Part shown: positions 18,634 through 29,221 of the stretch, one piece after another
Layout: each line of letters starts with the position of its first letter
How positions within the stretch are numbered: position 1 is the first letter of the stretch
Assembly: GCA_022447275.1 (NCBI GenBank)
Contig: JAKVBK010000022.1
Location: forward strand, 1-52,122
DNA length: 52,122 nt
Direction: 5' to 3'
Source of the DNA: Oceanicola sp.
Lineage (GTDB): Bacteria > Pseudomonadota > Alphaproteobacteria > Rhodobacterales > Rhodobacteraceae
The notes under the pieces: generated by a model
What the model was told of the DNA's origin: nothing
Database searches by the model: none
What the model saw: the letters and a program-made list of their open reading frames with translations, nothing else
Made by a program: the position numbers and the translations under genes

Positions 18634-19347
18634 ATGCGTCCTTCCGGCCGTCAGACTGACGAAATGCGCCCTATCGAGATTGAAACCGCCTTCACCCGCC
18701 ACGCGGAGGGCTCTGTTCTGATCAAATGCGGCCACACCCATGTGCTGTGCACCGCATCGCTGGAGGAGCGGGTGCCGCCGTTTCTCAAGAATTCGGGCCT
18801 TGGCTGGGTGACGGCCGAATATGGCATGCTGCCGCGCGCAACCCACACACGCGGCCGCCGCGAGGCTGCGGCGGGCAAGCAATCTGGAAGAACACAGGAA
18901 ATTCAACGGCTTATTGGTCGCTCTCTGCGGGCTTGCATTGACCGTTCGGCCCTGGGTGAGCGGCAGATCACCGTGGATTGCGATGTGTTGCAGGCAGATG
19001 GCGGTACGCGCTGTGCTGCGATCACGGGTGGCTGGGTGGCGCTGCGCCTTGCAGTGAACAAGCTGATGAAGGCCGGGCTGATCAAATCCGATCCGATCCG
19101 GGATCACGTTGCAGCAGTTTCTTGCGGGATCTATGCCGGACAGCCCGTGCTGGATCTGGACTATGCAGAGGACAGCGAAGCCGGCACCGATGGCAATTTC
19201 GTGATGACAGGCGCAGGCCGCATGATCGAAGTTCAAGCCAGCGCTGAGGGGGCGACCTTCTCGCGCCAGGAAATGGACACGCTGCTTGGCCTTGCTGAAA
19301 AGGGCGTGGCGGAGCTGGCCGCGGCCCAGAAGGCGGCCGTTTCCTGA
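18634..19347 (+). CDS. rph: Ribonuclease PH
   Basis: 237 residues from the ATG at 18634 (CGGAG upstream). This phosphate-dependent 3' exoribonuclease trims tRNA 3' ends. [18 protein letters not shown] at the start, [35 protein letters not shown] and [12 protein letters not shown] are family signatures with the RNA- and phosphate-binding Arg residues intact. It is divergent from hrcA. The stop TGA shares one base with the rdgB ATG, so the pair is co-translated. Confidence 0.97.
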   Translation: MRPSGRQTDEMRPIEIETAFTRHAEGSVLIKCGHTHVLCTASLEERVPPFLKNSGLGWVTAEYGMLPRATHTRGRREAAAGKQSGRTQEIQRLIGRSLRACIDRSALGERQITVDCDVLQADGGTRCAAITGGWVALRLAVNKLMKAGLIKSDPIRDHVAAVSCGIYAGQPVLDLDYAEDSEAGTDGNFVMTGAGRMIEVQASAEGATFSRQEMDTLLGLAEKGVAELAAAQKAAVS

Positions 19348-19964
19348 TGCGGGCCTTCGACGGCGATAAGTTGGTGATTGCCTCCCACAACGCGGGCAAG
19401 CTGCGCGAAATTTCTGCGCTTTTGACACCGTTTGGCATCACCTGCGCCTCGGCCGCTGATTTCAATCTGGATGAGCCTGAAGAAACCGAAAGCACATTTG
19501 CTGGAAATGCGCGGATCAAAGCGCATTTCGCAGCAAAGGGCGCGGGTCTTCCCGCCTTGTCAGACGACAGCGGCATTGCGGTTGATGCCCTCGACGGTGC
19601 GCCCGGTGTCTACACGGCGGATTGGGCGGAAACCCCTGAGGGCCGTGATTTTCCAATGGCTATGGAAAAGGTCTGGACTGCGGTTCAGAAAACCGGCGCC
19701 GCAGCCCCCTTTACCTGTCGTTTCATGTGTACCTTGTGCCTTGCCTGGCCTGACGGGCATGACGAGATTTTCGAAGGCAAGGTGGAAGGGGAGCTGGTCT
19801 GGCCCATGCGCGGCGCCTTGGGCTTTGGCTTCGATCCCGTGTTCAAGCCGCTAGGGGAAACCCTCACCTTTGGTGAGATGGACCCGGCCCGCAAACACAG
19901 CATGTCCCACCGTGCGGATGCTTTTGCCAAGCTTATCGCCGGGCCGTTCGCTCAACGCGGATGA
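19347..19964 (+). CDS. rdgB: dITP/XTP pyrophosphatase RdgB (Ham1 family)
   Basis: 205 residues. It hydrolyses non-canonical purine nucleoside triphosphates (dITP, ITP, XTP) to monophosphates, keeping inosine and xanthine out of [20 protein letters not shown] carries the substrate-binding SHNx[23 protein letters not shown] holds the catalytic Asp pair, and GFGFDPVF and [11 protein letters not shown] complete the pocket. It overlaps rph by 1 nt and hemW by ATGA. Confidence 0.96.
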   Translation: MRAFDGDKLVIASHNAGKLREISALLTPFGITCASAADFNLDEPEETESTFAGNARIKAHFAAKGAGLPALSDDSGIAVDALDGAPGVYTADWAETPEGRDFPMAMEKVWTAVQKTGAAAPFTCRFMCTLCLAWPDGHDEIFEGKVEGELVWPMRGALGFGFDPVFKPLGETLTFGEMDPARKHSMSHRADAFAKLIAGPFAQRG

Positions 19965-21097
19965 CCCGGCTCGGGCTCTATATTCATTGGCCCTATTGCC
20001 AGGCGAAATGCCCCTATTGCGACTTCAACTCGCATGTTGTGCGCAGTATCGATATGGATGCCTGGGCGGATGCGTATCTATCTGAAATAAAACAGTTATC
20101 TGAGATTACCGAGGGCCGGGTTCTTTCTTCGGTTTTCTTTGGGGGCGGCACGCCTTCTTTGATGTCGCGTGATCTGGTGGCGCGGGTGATGGATGCCATC
20201 CGCAGCGCATGGCCCATCGCCAATGACTGGGAAGTCACATTGGAGGCAAACCCAACCTCCGTTGAAGCAGACAGGTTCGCGGCATACCGGATGGCGGGGG
20301 TGAACCGCATCTCCATGGGGGCCCAGGCCCTCAACGACACAGACCTGAGGCGGCTTGGGCGTCTGCACACTGTGGCAGAGGCCCGCGATGCTTTTGCCGT
20401 TGCGCGGGATGCGTTTGACCGGGTGTCCTTCGATCTGATCTATGCCCGGCAAGACCAGTCTTTGGCGGCTTGGGAAGACGAGCTTGGTCAGGCGCTTGAA
20501 ATGTCCATCGATCACCTGTCGCTCTACCAGCTGACCATCGAGCCGGGCACCGCTTTCGGCGATCGCTTTGCCAAGGGTGGGCTGGCCGGGTTGCCGGATG
20601 AGGACCTGGCAGCCGACATGTATGAACTGACCCAGCGCATGTGCAACGCTGCTGGCATGCCAGCCTATGAGGTATCAAACCACGCGCGGCCCGGCGCGGA
20701 AAGCCAACACAATCTGATCTATTGGACCGGGGCGGATTATATTGGCATCGGGCCCGGTGCCCATGGGCGGCTCACTCTGGGCGGTAAACGCTATGCCACT
20801 GTGTCGGAAAGCGCGCCAGTTCAATGGCTTAGTATGGTGTCTAAGTCTGATCTTTCACCAACAAGCTGGGATGTTCTTTCTGCCGACGACCAGATCTCAG
20901 AAGCTTTGATGATGGGGCTGCGCCTGAATTCCGGCGTTGCGCTGGAGCGCCTTGCCCAGTTGGGTGCGGATCTTGATGACAGGATTGCCCCGCTGGTTGA
21001 GGCGGGCTTCCTGAAGGTTGACGATCAGGCGCTTCAGACCACCTCTGAAGGGCGTATCATGCTGAACGCAGTGTTGAGAGAACTCATCGCGGGCTGA
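19961..21097 (+). CDS. hemW: Radical SAM heme chaperone HemW
   Basis: 378 residues. Formerly annotated as oxygen-independent coproporphyrinogen oxidase-like; HemW binds heme and a [4Fe-4S] cluster and is thought to insert heme into respiratory enzymes. [20 protein letters not shown] carries the CxxxCxxC motif followed by DF, typical of Hem[11 protein letters not shown] is the SAM-binding glycine motif, and a HemN-type C-terminal region follows. The start overlaps rdgB as ATGA. The length is normal for HemW and shorter than true HemN (~450). Confidence 0.94.
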   Translation: MTRLGLYIHWPYCQAKCPYCDFNSHVVRSIDMDAWADAYLSEIKQLSEITEGRVLSSVFFGGGTPSLMSRDLVARVMDAIRSAWPIANDWEVTLEANPTSVEADRFAAYRMAGVNRISMGAQALNDTDLRRLGRLHTVAEARDAFAVARDAFDRVSFDLIYARQDQSLAAWEDELGQALEMSIDHLSLYQLTIEPGTAFGDRFAKGGLAGLPDEDLAADMYELTQRMCNAAGMPAYEVSNHARPGAESQHNLIYWTGADYIGIGPGAHGRLTLGGKRYATVSESAPVQWLSMVSKSDLSPTSWDVLSADDQISEALMMGLRLNSGVALERLAQLGADLDDRIAPLVEAGFLKVDDQALQTTSEGRIMLNAVLRELIAG

Positions 21098-21101
21098 GGC
21101 C

Positions 21102-21461
21102 ATGAGGCTGATCTGGGCAACCTTCGGAATCCTTGCGCTGTGCTTTGGCACGGTTGGTATCGTGTTGCCGTTGGTGCCTACAGTGCCGTTTCTGCTGCTT
21201 GCGGCTTTCTGTTTCGCACAATCCTCGCCCCAACTGCACAATTGGCTGGTCAATCATGCGGTGTTGGGCCCCCCGATCCGCGATTGGCAGGCCCATGGGG
21301 CCATTCGACGGCCAGCCAAACTGATGGCCACTGCTTCAATCGCGTTGGTCTTTGGGCTGTCTGTTGTGCTTGGGCTTGGCTGGCATATTCTGGCGATCCA
21401 GGCAGCCGTTCTTTGCGCCGTTTTGCTGTTTATATGGACCCGTCCTGAGGCTGCGCGCTGA
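21102..21461 (+). CDS. YbaN/DUF454 family inner-membrane protein
   Basis: 119 residues. The N-terminal segment LIWATFGILALCFGTVGIVLPLVPTVPFLLLAAFCFAQ matches the DUF454 pattern GxxxPxLPTxPF (hydrophobic hairpin). A Ser/His-rich loop (SSPQLHNWLVNH) and two further hydrophobic helices (about 74-110) follow. The function is unknown. It begins 4 nt after the hemW stop, so it probably ends the rph operon. Its last 32 bp overlap the 3' end of convergent parB. Confidence 0.88.
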   Translation: MRLIWATFGILALCFGTVGIVLPLVPTVPFLLLAAFCFAQSSPQLHNWLVNHAVLGPPIRDWQAHGAIRRPAKLMATASIALVFGLSVVLGLGWHILAIQAAVLCAVLLFIWTRPEAAR

Positions 21462-22332
21462 GAAGGCTGCACAGCGCATCAAGCTGATCGAGATCCTTAT
21501 AAGCGATCGTCACCGCACCGCCGCCCCCGCGATGGGCAATCTGCACCTTCATGCTGAGCTGGGCTGATAGGTCATTTTCGAGCGCTTTTGTGTCTGCGTC
21601 TTTGGCCTGCGCACCGCCCGAGCGGCTCTGCCGTTTCTGCGGCGGCTTCTTGAGGTGGTTTTCCAGTTGCCGCACAGACCAGCCCTGCTTGCTGGCCGCC
21701 TGTGCCAGCTCTGTGGCATCGCTGTCAGACAACGGCACAAGCGCCCGCGCATGTCCCATCGACAATGCGCCCTCAGCCACCAGTGCTTTCACGGTATCTG
21801 GCAAACCGGTCAGACGCATCATATTGGCGATGTGACTGCGGCTTTTGCCCAGCGCCTTGGACAGCTGTTCTTGTGTATGGCCGAAGCGATCCGTCAACTG
21901 CTGGTATCCAAGCCCTTCTTCAATCGGGTTCAGGTCCGCGCGTTGGATGTTTTCAATAATCGCGACTTCCAACACCTCTGTGTCGTCCATTTCGCGTATA
22001 ATGACCGGCACTTCGTGCAACCGCGCCCGCTGTGCAGCGCGCCAGCGACGCTCGCCCGCAACGATCTCATACTTGTTTGGGCCCACTGGGCGCACGATCA
22101 ACGGCTGAATAATGCCTTTTTCCCGAACAGATTCAGACAGTTCATCCAATTTTGCAGGATCAAAGCGCGTCCGGGGCTGATCTGGGTTTGGATGAAGAGA
22201 CTCAACTGGCAGCTTCTTTTCGGCAACGGGGCCATCTGAAGTATCTGCCTGCTGATCCAGCGCAATGTCAGACATGAGGGCAGACAAGCCGCGCCCCAGG
22301 CCGCGTTTTGTCTTTTTTTCACCGTCGCTCAT
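21430..22332 (-). CDS. parB: Chromosome-partitioning protein ParB
   Basis: 300 residues from the ATG at 22332 with AAGGAAGG upstream; a TTG two codons earlier is less likely. ParB binds parS sites, uses CTP to spread as a clamp, and recruits ParA and SMC for origin segregation. The N-terminal basic box KKTKRGLGRGLSALM is typical. GERRWRAAQRARLHEVPVI is the CTP-binding/arginine-rich box (GERRxRA), and ENIQRADLNPIEEGLGYQQL and the helix-turn-helix LGKSRSHIANMMRLTGLP follow. Two perfect parS targets lie 1.4 and 3.3 kb upstream of its start. Confidence 0.97.
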   Translation of the reverse strand: MSDGEKKTKRGLGRGLSALMSDIALDQQADTSDGPVAEKKLPVESLHPNPDQPRTRFDPAKLDELSESVREKGIIQPLIVRPVGPNKYEIVAGERRWRAAQRARLHEVPVIIREMDDTEVLEVAIIENIQRADLNPIEEGLGYQQLTDRFGHTQEQLSKALGKSRSHIANMMRLTGLPDTVKALVAEGALSMGHARALVPLSDSDATELAQAASKQGWSVRQLENHLKKPPQKRQSRSGGAQAKDADTKALENDLSAQLSMKVQIAHRGGGGAVTIAYKDLDQLDALCSLLSAQPQDGSI

Positions 22333-22346
22333 GATCAATCCTTCCT

Positions 22347-23141
22347 TCAGGCCGCAGCTTTGGCATTTCTGGCCAGAATTTCCGAGGCCAACGCGCGATA
22401 TGCGGCACTGCCCTTTGAAGCGCTGTCATATTCCAGTACGGGCAAGGCATGAGACGGGGCCTCGCTGATCCGCACATTGCGGGGAACGCGGGTGTCGAAG
22501 ACCAGTTCGCCCAATGCTTCGCGCGCATCTTCTTCAACCTGCAAAGACAAGTTGTTGCGGCCATCAAACATGGTCAACACAACACCTTCGATGCGCAGAG
22601 AAGGATTGGCCCCTTGGCGCACCTCTCTCAAGGTGAGCATCAGTTGTGACAGGCCTTCCAATGCAAAGAATTCGCTCTGAAGCGGCACCAAAACAGAATC
22701 TGCTGCCACCATGGCGTTTACCGTAAGCAAATTCAGGGACGGTGGGCAGTCAATCAGGATGTAATCCAGCTGTTCTGTAAGCTCTGTCCGCCGTCGAAGC
22801 GCGTTTCGGAGGAGAAAGCTCCGCCGTTCATGGCTCACAAGCTCAATATCAGCGGAGGCAAGATCTGTGGTGCCGGGGCATAGAAAAAGGCCTTCGACGC
22901 TTGTCTCAATGGCCACTGTTTCAAGGGGAATACCTTCTAAGAGCAGATCATAGGTGGTCTTGCGCCTTGTGTCCGGCATGGAGCCCAATCCGGTGGAGGC
23001 ATTTCCCTGCGGGTCCAGATCAACGATCAGCACGCCGTGGCCAAGCTCCGCAAGCGCCGCTGCAAGGTTGATGGCCGTTGTTGTTTTCCCAACCCCGCCC
23101 TTCTGATTGGCAATTGCAATGATGCGCGGCAGATCAGGCAT
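22347..23141 (-). CDS. parA: Chromosome-partitioning ATPase ParA (Soj)
   Basis: 264 residues. This Walker-type ATPase forms DNA-bound dimers whose gradient moves ParB-parS complexes. IIAIANQKGGVGKTTTAINL carries the deviant Walker A (KGGVGKTTT, residues 14-22). VLIVDLDPQGNASTGLG is the A' motif and YILIDCPPSLNLLT the Walker B. It is short and lacks an N-terminal helix-turn-helix, as expected for a chromosomal type Ib ParA. It overlaps rsmG by 8 bp and lies 14 bp before parB. Confidence 0.97.
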   Translation of the reverse strand: MPDLPRIIAIANQKGGVGKTTTAINLAAALAELGHGVLIVDLDPQGNASTGLGSMPDTRRKTTYDLLLEGIPLETVAIETSVEGLFLCPGTTDLASADIELVSHERRSFLLRNALRRRTELTEQLDYILIDCPPSLNLLTVNAMVAADSVLVPLQSEFFALEGLSQLMLTLREVRQGANPSLRIEGVVLTMFDGRNNLSLQVEEDAREALGELVFDTRVPRNVRISEAPSHALPVLEYDSASKGSAAYRALASEILARNAKAAA

Positions 23142-23745
23142 GAGAAATATCCGTTAGAACGAGGATCGCAGCCGACGGATCCGTCGTGCTAGGCACTGTT
23201 TGCGCTTTAAATTCCCAGCGATCAAGAGCCTCTGACATCTCTTGTTTAAAACGCGCGCCCTTTGGGAAAACACAGGTGGTTTTTGGGGTCCGCAATTGCT
23301 CTGTCAGGTCTAAAAGTTTCGGCAAGCTTGCCAGGGCCCGCGCAGACAAGACGTCATACTTACTGTTTTCTGGCAGGTTCTCGATGCGGGTTGCTAGAAT
23401 CGTAACCGGCACGTCAGTCTCTCGGCTGACCTGGCGCAGAAAAGCCGCTTTGCGCTGGTCTGACTCGACGAGTGTGAATTTCAAAGCGGGCCGCGTGTTC
23501 TGCGCTTGTATCGCCGCCACGAGGCCCGGAAACCCGCCGCCACTTCCAAGATCCGCCCAGCTTTGTGCCTCTTCTGGCGCATGTTGAAGAAGCTGAAGGG
23601 AATCTGCAAAATGTCGTGTCTCAAGATCCTCGAGGGTTCCTGGCGCCACGAGATTAATCTTTTTGTTCCACTTGCGTAGAAGGCTCGCATAGAGCTTTAG
23701 CTTCTCAGATGTTTCACGTGAAACATCCGGCCCAAAATCCGTCAT
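23134..23745 (-). CDS. rsmG: 16S rRNA (guanine-527-N7)-methyltransferase RsmG (GidB)
   Basis: 203 residues. It methylates N7 of G527 in 16S rRNA using SAM. Motif [19 protein letters not shown] and [18 protein letters not shown] are family signatures, with [22 protein letters not shown] before them. The N-terminal DVSRETSEK is encoded by a perfect parS palindrome. The start overlaps the mnmG stop as ATGA, and the 3' end overlaps parA. Confidence 0.96.
   Translation of the reverse strand: MTDFGPDVSRETSEKLKLYASLLRKWNKKINLVAPGTLEDLETRHFADSLQLLQHAPEEAQSWADLGSGGGFPGLVAAIQAQNTRPALKFTLVESDQRKAAFLRQVSRETDVPVTILATRIENLPENSKYDVLSARALASLPKLLDLTEQLRTPKTTCVFPKGARFKQEMSEALDRWEFKAQTVPSTTDPSAAILVLTDISHA
23710..23725. 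promoter_or_regulatory. parS site 1 (inside rsmG)
   Basis: TGTTTCACGTGAAACA is a perfect 16-bp palindrome identical to the bacterial parS consensus. It lies within the first ten codons of rsmG, encoding V-S-R-E-T. ParB, encoded 1.4 kb downstream, is the expected ligand. Confidence 0.95.
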
Positions 23746-25619
23746 CCTGTTGCCCGCGCCTGGTTCTTGCGTAGGCGCGACAAGATCAAGGTCAGCGCTG
23801 CCGGCGTCATGCCCTCTATGCGGCCAGCTTGCGCCAGCGTTCGGGGCTGCACGCGCTCAAGCTTTGCGGTCAGCTCTCCTGACAGGCCACTCAAGACACC
23901 GTACTCAAAATCAGCCGGAATCTCGACAGCTTCGTCGCGGGCCAATGCCGATGCATCCTTCTCCTGACGCTCGATATAATTCGCATATAGGGCGTCTCGT
24001 GAGATCTGGTCCGCGATATCTTGATCAATCTCCGCCAAGTCTGGCTCAAGATGAACCAGTTGCTCCATCTTTGCCTCTGGCAACGAAAGAGCTTCAATGC
24101 CTGTTCGGGCAGCGGTGTCAGGATTAATCCGCACGCCCTGCCCTGCCAGCGCCCGCGCTGAAAAGCTGATAGACTGCAGCTTGTTCCGCGCTGCGCCCAT
24201 CGCCGCGGTTTTCTCGCCAAAGGCGGCCGCACGCTCTGCGCCGAGACAGCCAATCTGTTCTGCAATCGGCGTCAGGCGCTGGTCCGCGTTGTCGGCGCGC
24301 AAGGACAGGCGAAACTCAGCGCGCGACGTGAACATGCGATATGGCTCTGTCACACCCGCTGTGATCAGATCATCGATCATCACACCAATATAGCTGGAGC
24401 GCCGCGAAAAAATCAGCGGCGCGCGCCCTTGTGCCTTCAACGCTGCGTTCAGCCCTGCCACAAGTCCCTGCGCGGCGGCCTCTTCATAACCGGTGGTGCC
24501 ATTAATCTGGCCCGCGAGGTACAGATTATCGAGCTTGCGAAGGCGGAGCGTTTCGTCAAGCGCGCGGGGATCGACGTAATCATATTCAATGGCGTAGCCA
24601 GGCTGCAGGATGCGCGCCTCTTCAAGCCCCTCAATTGAAGTGACATAAGCCTTCTGAACGTCTTCTGGCAGAGAGGTCGAAATCCCGTTTGGATAGACTG
24701 TGTCGTCTTCAAGCCCCTCTGGTTCAAGGAAAATTTGGTGTGACTGCTTGTCTGCAAATCGCACAATCTTGTCTTCGATAGACGGGCAGTACCTGGGCCC
24801 GACGCCTTCGATATGTCCGCCATACATCGCCGATCGAGACAGGTTGTCCCGAATGATCTGGTGGGTGGTTTCATTGGTATGGGTGATACCACAAGCGATC
24901 TGTCGGGCCTCGGGCGCCTTGGACAGGAAAGAAAAGAGCGCAGGGTCGTCATCACCTGGCTGGCTTTCAAGCCGCGCCCAATCGATTGTGCGGCCATCAA
25001 GGCGCGGCGGCGTTCCCGTTTTCAGACGCCCCAGAGGCAAGTCTAAACCGTGTATCCGGTCAGCCAACGCAATCGACGGTGCGTCACCCATGCGGCCGGC
25101 GGCAAAACTTTCCTCTCCGATCAGGATGCGACCCCGTAGGAATGTCCCGCTGGTAAGGATCACTGTCTGCGCACGGACGTCCTCTCCGTTTGCGAGACGC
25201 ACGCCTTTGACCACATTGCCATCAAGAAGCAGATCAACAACTTCTCCGGCAAGGACCGTCAGATTATCCTGCTGCGCAGTCATCCGCTGTACTGCAGCAC
25301 GGTACAAGGCGCGGTCAGCTTGAGCACGGGGACCTTGAACCGCTGGTCCTTTCTTACGGTTGAGCAGTCGGAACTGAATGCCAGCTGCATCGGCGGCCCG
25401 GCCCATGATGCCATCCATAGCATCAATCTCTCGGACCAGATGGCCCTTGCCCAACCCCCCAATCGCCGGATTGCAGGACATCACGCCCAGATCCGTTTCC
25501 TTAAGGGTCACCAGTATCGTGGTGGCACCCATGCGTGCAGCGGCGTGGGCCGCCTCGGCACCTGCATGCCCGCCACCGATCACTACGACATCTGCACTGT
25601 CATGTTTCACGTGAAACAT
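23742..25619 (-). CDS. mnmG: tRNA uridine-5-carboxymethylaminomethyl synthesis enzyme MnmG (GidA)
   Basis: 625 residues. With MnmE it installs the (carboxymethyl)aminomethyl group at U34 of certain tRNAs, using FAD and methylene-tetrahydrofolate. [19 protein letters not shown] (GGGHAG, residues 15-20) binds [22 protein letters not shown] and [20 protein letters not shown] are signatures, and [17 protein letters not shown] lies near the second FAD contact. The first six residues, MFHVKH, are encoded by a parS palindrome, which fixes the start region. It is 2 nt from mnmE, with which it works. Confidence 0.97.
   Translation of the reverse strand: MFHVKHDSADVVVIGGGHAGAEAAHAAARMGATTILVTLKETDLGVMSCNPAIGGLGKGHLVREIDAMDGIMGRAADAAGIQFRLLNRKKGPAVQGPRAQADRALYRAAVQRMTAQQDNLTVLAGEVVDLLLDGNVVKGVRLANGEDVRAQTVILTSGTFLRGRILIGEESFAAGRMGDAPSIALADRIHGLDLPLGRLKTGTPPRLDGRTIDWARLESQPGDDDPALFSFLSKAPEARQIACGITHTNETTHQIIRDNLSRSAMYGGHIEGVGPRYCPSIEDKIVRFADKQSHQIFLEPEGLEDDTVYPNGISTSLPEDVQKAYVTSIEGLEEARILQPGYAIEYDYVDPRALDETLRLRKLDNLYLAGQINGTTGYEEAAAQGLVAGLNAALKAQGRAPLIFSRRSSYIGVMIDDLITAGVTEPYRMFTSRAEFRLSLRADNADQRLTPIAEQIGCLGAERAAAFGEKTAAMGAARNKLQSISFSARALAGQGVRINPDTAARTGIEALSLPEAKMEQLVHLEPDLAEIDQDIADQISRDALYANYIERQEKDASALARDEAVEIPADFEYGVLSGLSGELTAKLERVQPRTLAQAGRIEGMTPAALTLILSRLRKNQARATG
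25603..25618. promoter_or_regulatory. parS site 2 (at the mnmG start)
   Basis: TGTTTCACGTGAAACA, perfect, within an 18-bp palindrome that includes the mnmG start codon. It encodes MFHVKH. It lies 1.9 kb from the first parS site. Confidence 0.95.
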
Positions 25620-25621
25620 CC

Positions 25622-26902
25622 CTATTTGCCGATACAGAAGCTGGAGAAAATCTCACCCAGCAGATCTTCTACACCAATGCGCCCTAGCAGCCCATCCAGA
25701 CTCAGAAGCGCCTCCCTCATATCCTGTGCGGCCAGTTCAGGGAAGTCATTGCCATACTCAAGCCGTGTCTGCGCCGACTCCAGCGCTGCACGCGCGCGCC
25801 GGATGGCTGTGGCATGGCGGCTATGAGTGGCCCCTGGATCAACGGGTTGTCTGGCTGAAAGCCGGGCTTGGATTGCCGCAATTAAAGCATCCAACCCGAG
25901 ACCTGTTTTACCAGATATAGAAAATTGACCATCTATATGGTCTACATCTGCCTTAGGGTGGGCAAGAATATCCTCTGGATCAGGCTGCATTCCATCTGGC
26001 GGCGGGCCAAGAAAAATCCGCAGATCAGCGGCCTCTGCCCGTTTACGTGCAAGGGTGATCCCCGCCCTTTCAACTGGATCCTGGCCTTCTCGCACGCCGG
26101 CCGTATCCAAAAGCGTCACGGGCAATCCACTCAGGTCCATCCGAACCTCGACAACATCGCGGGTTGTTCCAGCGATCTCAGAGGTGAGCGCGGCCTCCCG
26201 TCCCGCCAAGGCATTCAGCAAGGTCGACTTGCCCACATTCGGCGCACCGACAATTGCCACCTCAAAGCCCTGCCGCACGCGCTCTGCAAAGGGCACGGCC
26301 GCGATGGCTGCTTGGAAATCACTTTGCAGCGATGTCAGGATCCCAAGTACCTCTGGCGTCACATCAACGGGCACCTCTTCATCGGCGAAATCAATCGTCG
26401 CCTCCAGCAGAGCAGCCGCCCGGATCAGCTGGCTGCGCCACCCCTCTGCCTGTGCGCTGAACTGACCGGATACGCCCCGCAAGGCTTGCTGGCGCTGCAT
26501 TTCGGTTTCCGCGTCGATCAAGTCTGCCAAAGCTTCGACTTGCGGCAGGTCAAGCCGTTCGTTCTGCAGGGCGCGGCGCGTAAACTCCCCCGCTTCTGCT
26601 GGACGGAGGCCCTCAAACGTCTCCAGCCGGTTCAGGAGCGCGTTCACAACCGCGATGCTGCCGTGACACTGGATTTCCAGAACAGGCTCACCTGTGAAGC
26701 TCTGACCGTCTGAAAAGGCCAAAAGCAACGCCTCATCAAGGATGGCCCCGTCCTGTCGCAACGTTCGCAGAGCAGGTTTTCGCGGAGAAATTGGTGCCGC
26801 CTCAAACAGGGACGGCACCTCGAGGGCCCGTGGCCCTGATATGCGGATGATGGCCACGCCCGATCGCCCAGGCGGCGTGGCCCGGGCAAAAATCGTGTCC
26901 AT
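25622..26902 (-). CDS. mnmE: tRNA modification GTPase MnmE (TrmE)
   Basis: 426 residues, slightly short (family about 450). It partners MnmG in U34 modification. The N-terminal domain [21 protein letters not shown] binds the folate cofactor. The helical domain is interrupted by the G domain: G1 GAPNVGKST (219-227), G2 GTTRD, G3 DTAG (266-269). The usual N-K-x-D G4 motif is reduced to PKAD (KAD 317-319), with the Asn replaced by Pro. The C-terminus FCIGK keeps the catalytic Cys. mnmG follows after 2 nt. Confidence 0.96.
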   Translation of the reverse strand: MDTIFARATPPGRSGVAIIRISGPRALEVPSLFEAAPISPRKPALRTLRQDGAILDEALLLAFSDGQSFTGEPVLEIQCHGSIAVVNALLNRLETFEGLRPAEAGEFTRRALQNERLDLPQVEALADLIDAETEMQRQQALRGVSGQFSAQAEGWRSQLIRAAALLEATIDFADEEVPVDVTPEVLGILTSLQSDFQAAIAAVPFAERVRQGFEVAIVGAPNVGKSTLLNALAGREAALTSEIAGTTRDVVEVRMDLSGLPVTLLDTAGVREGQDPVERAGITLARKRAEAADLRIFLGPPPDGMQPDPEDILAHPKADVDHIDGQFSISGKTGLGLDALIAAIQARLSARQPVDPGATHSRHATAIRRARAALESAQTRLEYGNDFPELAAQDMREALLSLDGLLGRIGVEDLLGEIFSSFCIGK

Positions 26903-26915
26903 CCCGGGTCTCTCC

Positions 26916-28196
<1,281 letters not shown>

Positions 28197-28356
28197 GGAG
28201 ATCAACATTTACCAGAGCGGCACAGGCGCTCGATGGTATCCTTGTGTTCATTTGGCCAATCTGACGGCCGGAACAAATGTGTGACGTGGGATAAGCCAAC
28301 CGGACGGTTAGCGACCTCGGCCTACAGCGCGCTGTCAGCCGAGTCAAGCATCGCGG

Positions 28357-28812
28357 TCAGAACGGCTTCACCACAACAGAAATCACGATCACCAGCAGCA
28401 ACACTGTCGGTACTTCGTTCATGATCCGGTACGTCTTGCCAGAGCGATGATTTTCGCCGGCCACAAACTCTTTGCGACGCGCGGCCAACCACATGTGGAA
28501 CCAGGTCATGGCGATCACGCAAACTGCCTTCATGTAGGGCCACAGAGCCCCCCAATCGACCGCTCCGGGCGTTGCAACAAGCGCTAAGCCAAACACCCAG
28601 GTGGCGATCATGGCCGGGTTCATGATCACCTTGAGCAGCTTGTACTCCATCATCTGAAACAGCGCGTCGGTTTCGCCACCAACGGCAACCCGTTCTGTGT
28701 GATGCACATAGAGCCTCGGAAGATAGAACAGCCCTGCCATCCAGGAGATCACCGAGATGATGTGCAGACTTTTCGTCCAGGGATATGCTGCCGCCAGAAG
28801 GTCCAAGATCAC
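28357..28812 (-). CDS. hemJ: Protoporphyrinogen IX oxidase HemJ
   Basis: 151 residues from a GTG at 28812 with AAAGG upstream. HemJ is the membrane enzyme that oxidises protoporphyrinogen IX to protoporphyrin IX in most alphaproteobacteria. Four hydrophobic helices are visible. The conserved first-helix histidine lies in WTKSLHIISVISWMAGLFYL, followed by PRLYVHHTE; a later Lys lies in PYMKAVC. The family is the UPF0093/CopD-related type. It is the last gene before the putative replication origin. A larger frame over this gene on the same strand is out of frame and rejected. Confidence 0.93.
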   Translation of the reverse strand: MILDLLAAAYPWTKSLHIISVISWMAGLFYLPRLYVHHTERVAVGGETDALFQMMEYKLLKVIMNPAMIATWVFGLALVATPGAVDWGALWPYMKAVCVIAMTWFHMWLAARRKEFVAGENHRSGKTYRIMNEVPTVLLLVIVISVVVKPF

Positions 28813-28913
28813 GGGGGTCGCCTTTCCTCATTCTTAGCCCTCTTAAAATAAAAATAAGAAAGAAAGAAAAGATGTGGTTGATGTAGGGCCTGTGAAGAAT
28901 GGGGATTAACGAT

Positions 28914-28922
28914 TTATTCACA
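28914..28922 (+). promoter_or_regulatory. DnaA box (TTATTCACA)
   Basis: Fits TTWTNCACA; one base differs from the strongest form. It lies about 100 bp from hemJ. Confidence 0.6.
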
Positions 28923-28994
28923 GCTTTCTACAGGGCGGGACAAGCTACTAACAGATCATGAAGATCAAAGGCTATCGGAAAAACCATTAAATAA

Positions 28995-29007
28995 TATCAA
29001 TATCTTA
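28995..29007 (+). promoter_or_regulatory. IHF-type site
   Basis: TATCAATATCTTA matches WATCAANNNNTTR exactly and lies in the most AT-rich stretch, between two DnaA boxes. Confidence 0.5.
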
Positions 29008-29030
29008 GGAAAAATTATGGCTGATCACTC

Positions 29031-29039
29031 TGTGGATAA
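29031..29039 (-). promoter_or_regulatory. DnaA box (perfect, minus strand)
   Basis: TGTGGATAA on plus reads TTATCCACA on minus, the high-affinity consensus. Confidence 0.8.
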
Positions 29040-29212
29040 GCTGTAGGAGAGATGCGGGATAAGCCAGCGCTTCACAACTCTGCGAAAGCAGAAACTAACC
29101 GTTTGTTAATCTTGGTTAGAATGTGGTTTACCCAGTGATGAACCAGAGCGGGCAAATCTGTCCCAAACGCTCCCCAAGACGTGCCAGTTGTTACACGCAA
29201 GTTATTCCTAGG

Positions 29213-29221
29213 TTATCCACA
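29213..29221 (+). promoter_or_regulatory. DnaA box (perfect) abutting maf
   Basis: TTATCCACA, with its last A being the first base of the maf start codon. DnaA bound here would cover the maf translation start region. Confidence 0.8.

Larger units (their letters stand above)
28813..29220. other. oriC: Putative chromosomal replication origin (oriC)
   Basis: 408 bp without a gene between leftward hemJ and rightward maf. It is much more AT-rich than its neighbours (notably 28844-28870 and 28980-29025) and contains two perfect DnaA boxes, one consensus-tolerant box and a perfect IHF-type site. Genes on both sides point away from it, and parAB with two parS sites lies 3-7 kb to the left. The gene context (rho-hemJ / maf-aroE-coaE-dnaQ) is one I associate with the origin in roseobacters. 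Function is inferred from these signals. Confidence 0.75.

Noticed and set aside
28209-28356. GGGATAA / TTATCCCAC near rho as a further DnaA box
   Set aside because: It has an extra C within the core, so it does not fit the 9-mer; the region also lacks AT-rich character.
28322-28921. 199-codon minus frame over hemJ and part of the origin
   Set aside because: Out of frame with hemJ, which has a full family match with conserved membrane helices; the alternative has no recognisable domain.
28900-29130. CtrA-type TTAA-N7-TTAA sites in the putative origin
   Set aside because: Only near matches (for example TTAA-N6-TTAG at 29106) were seen; none fits the spacing and sequence.
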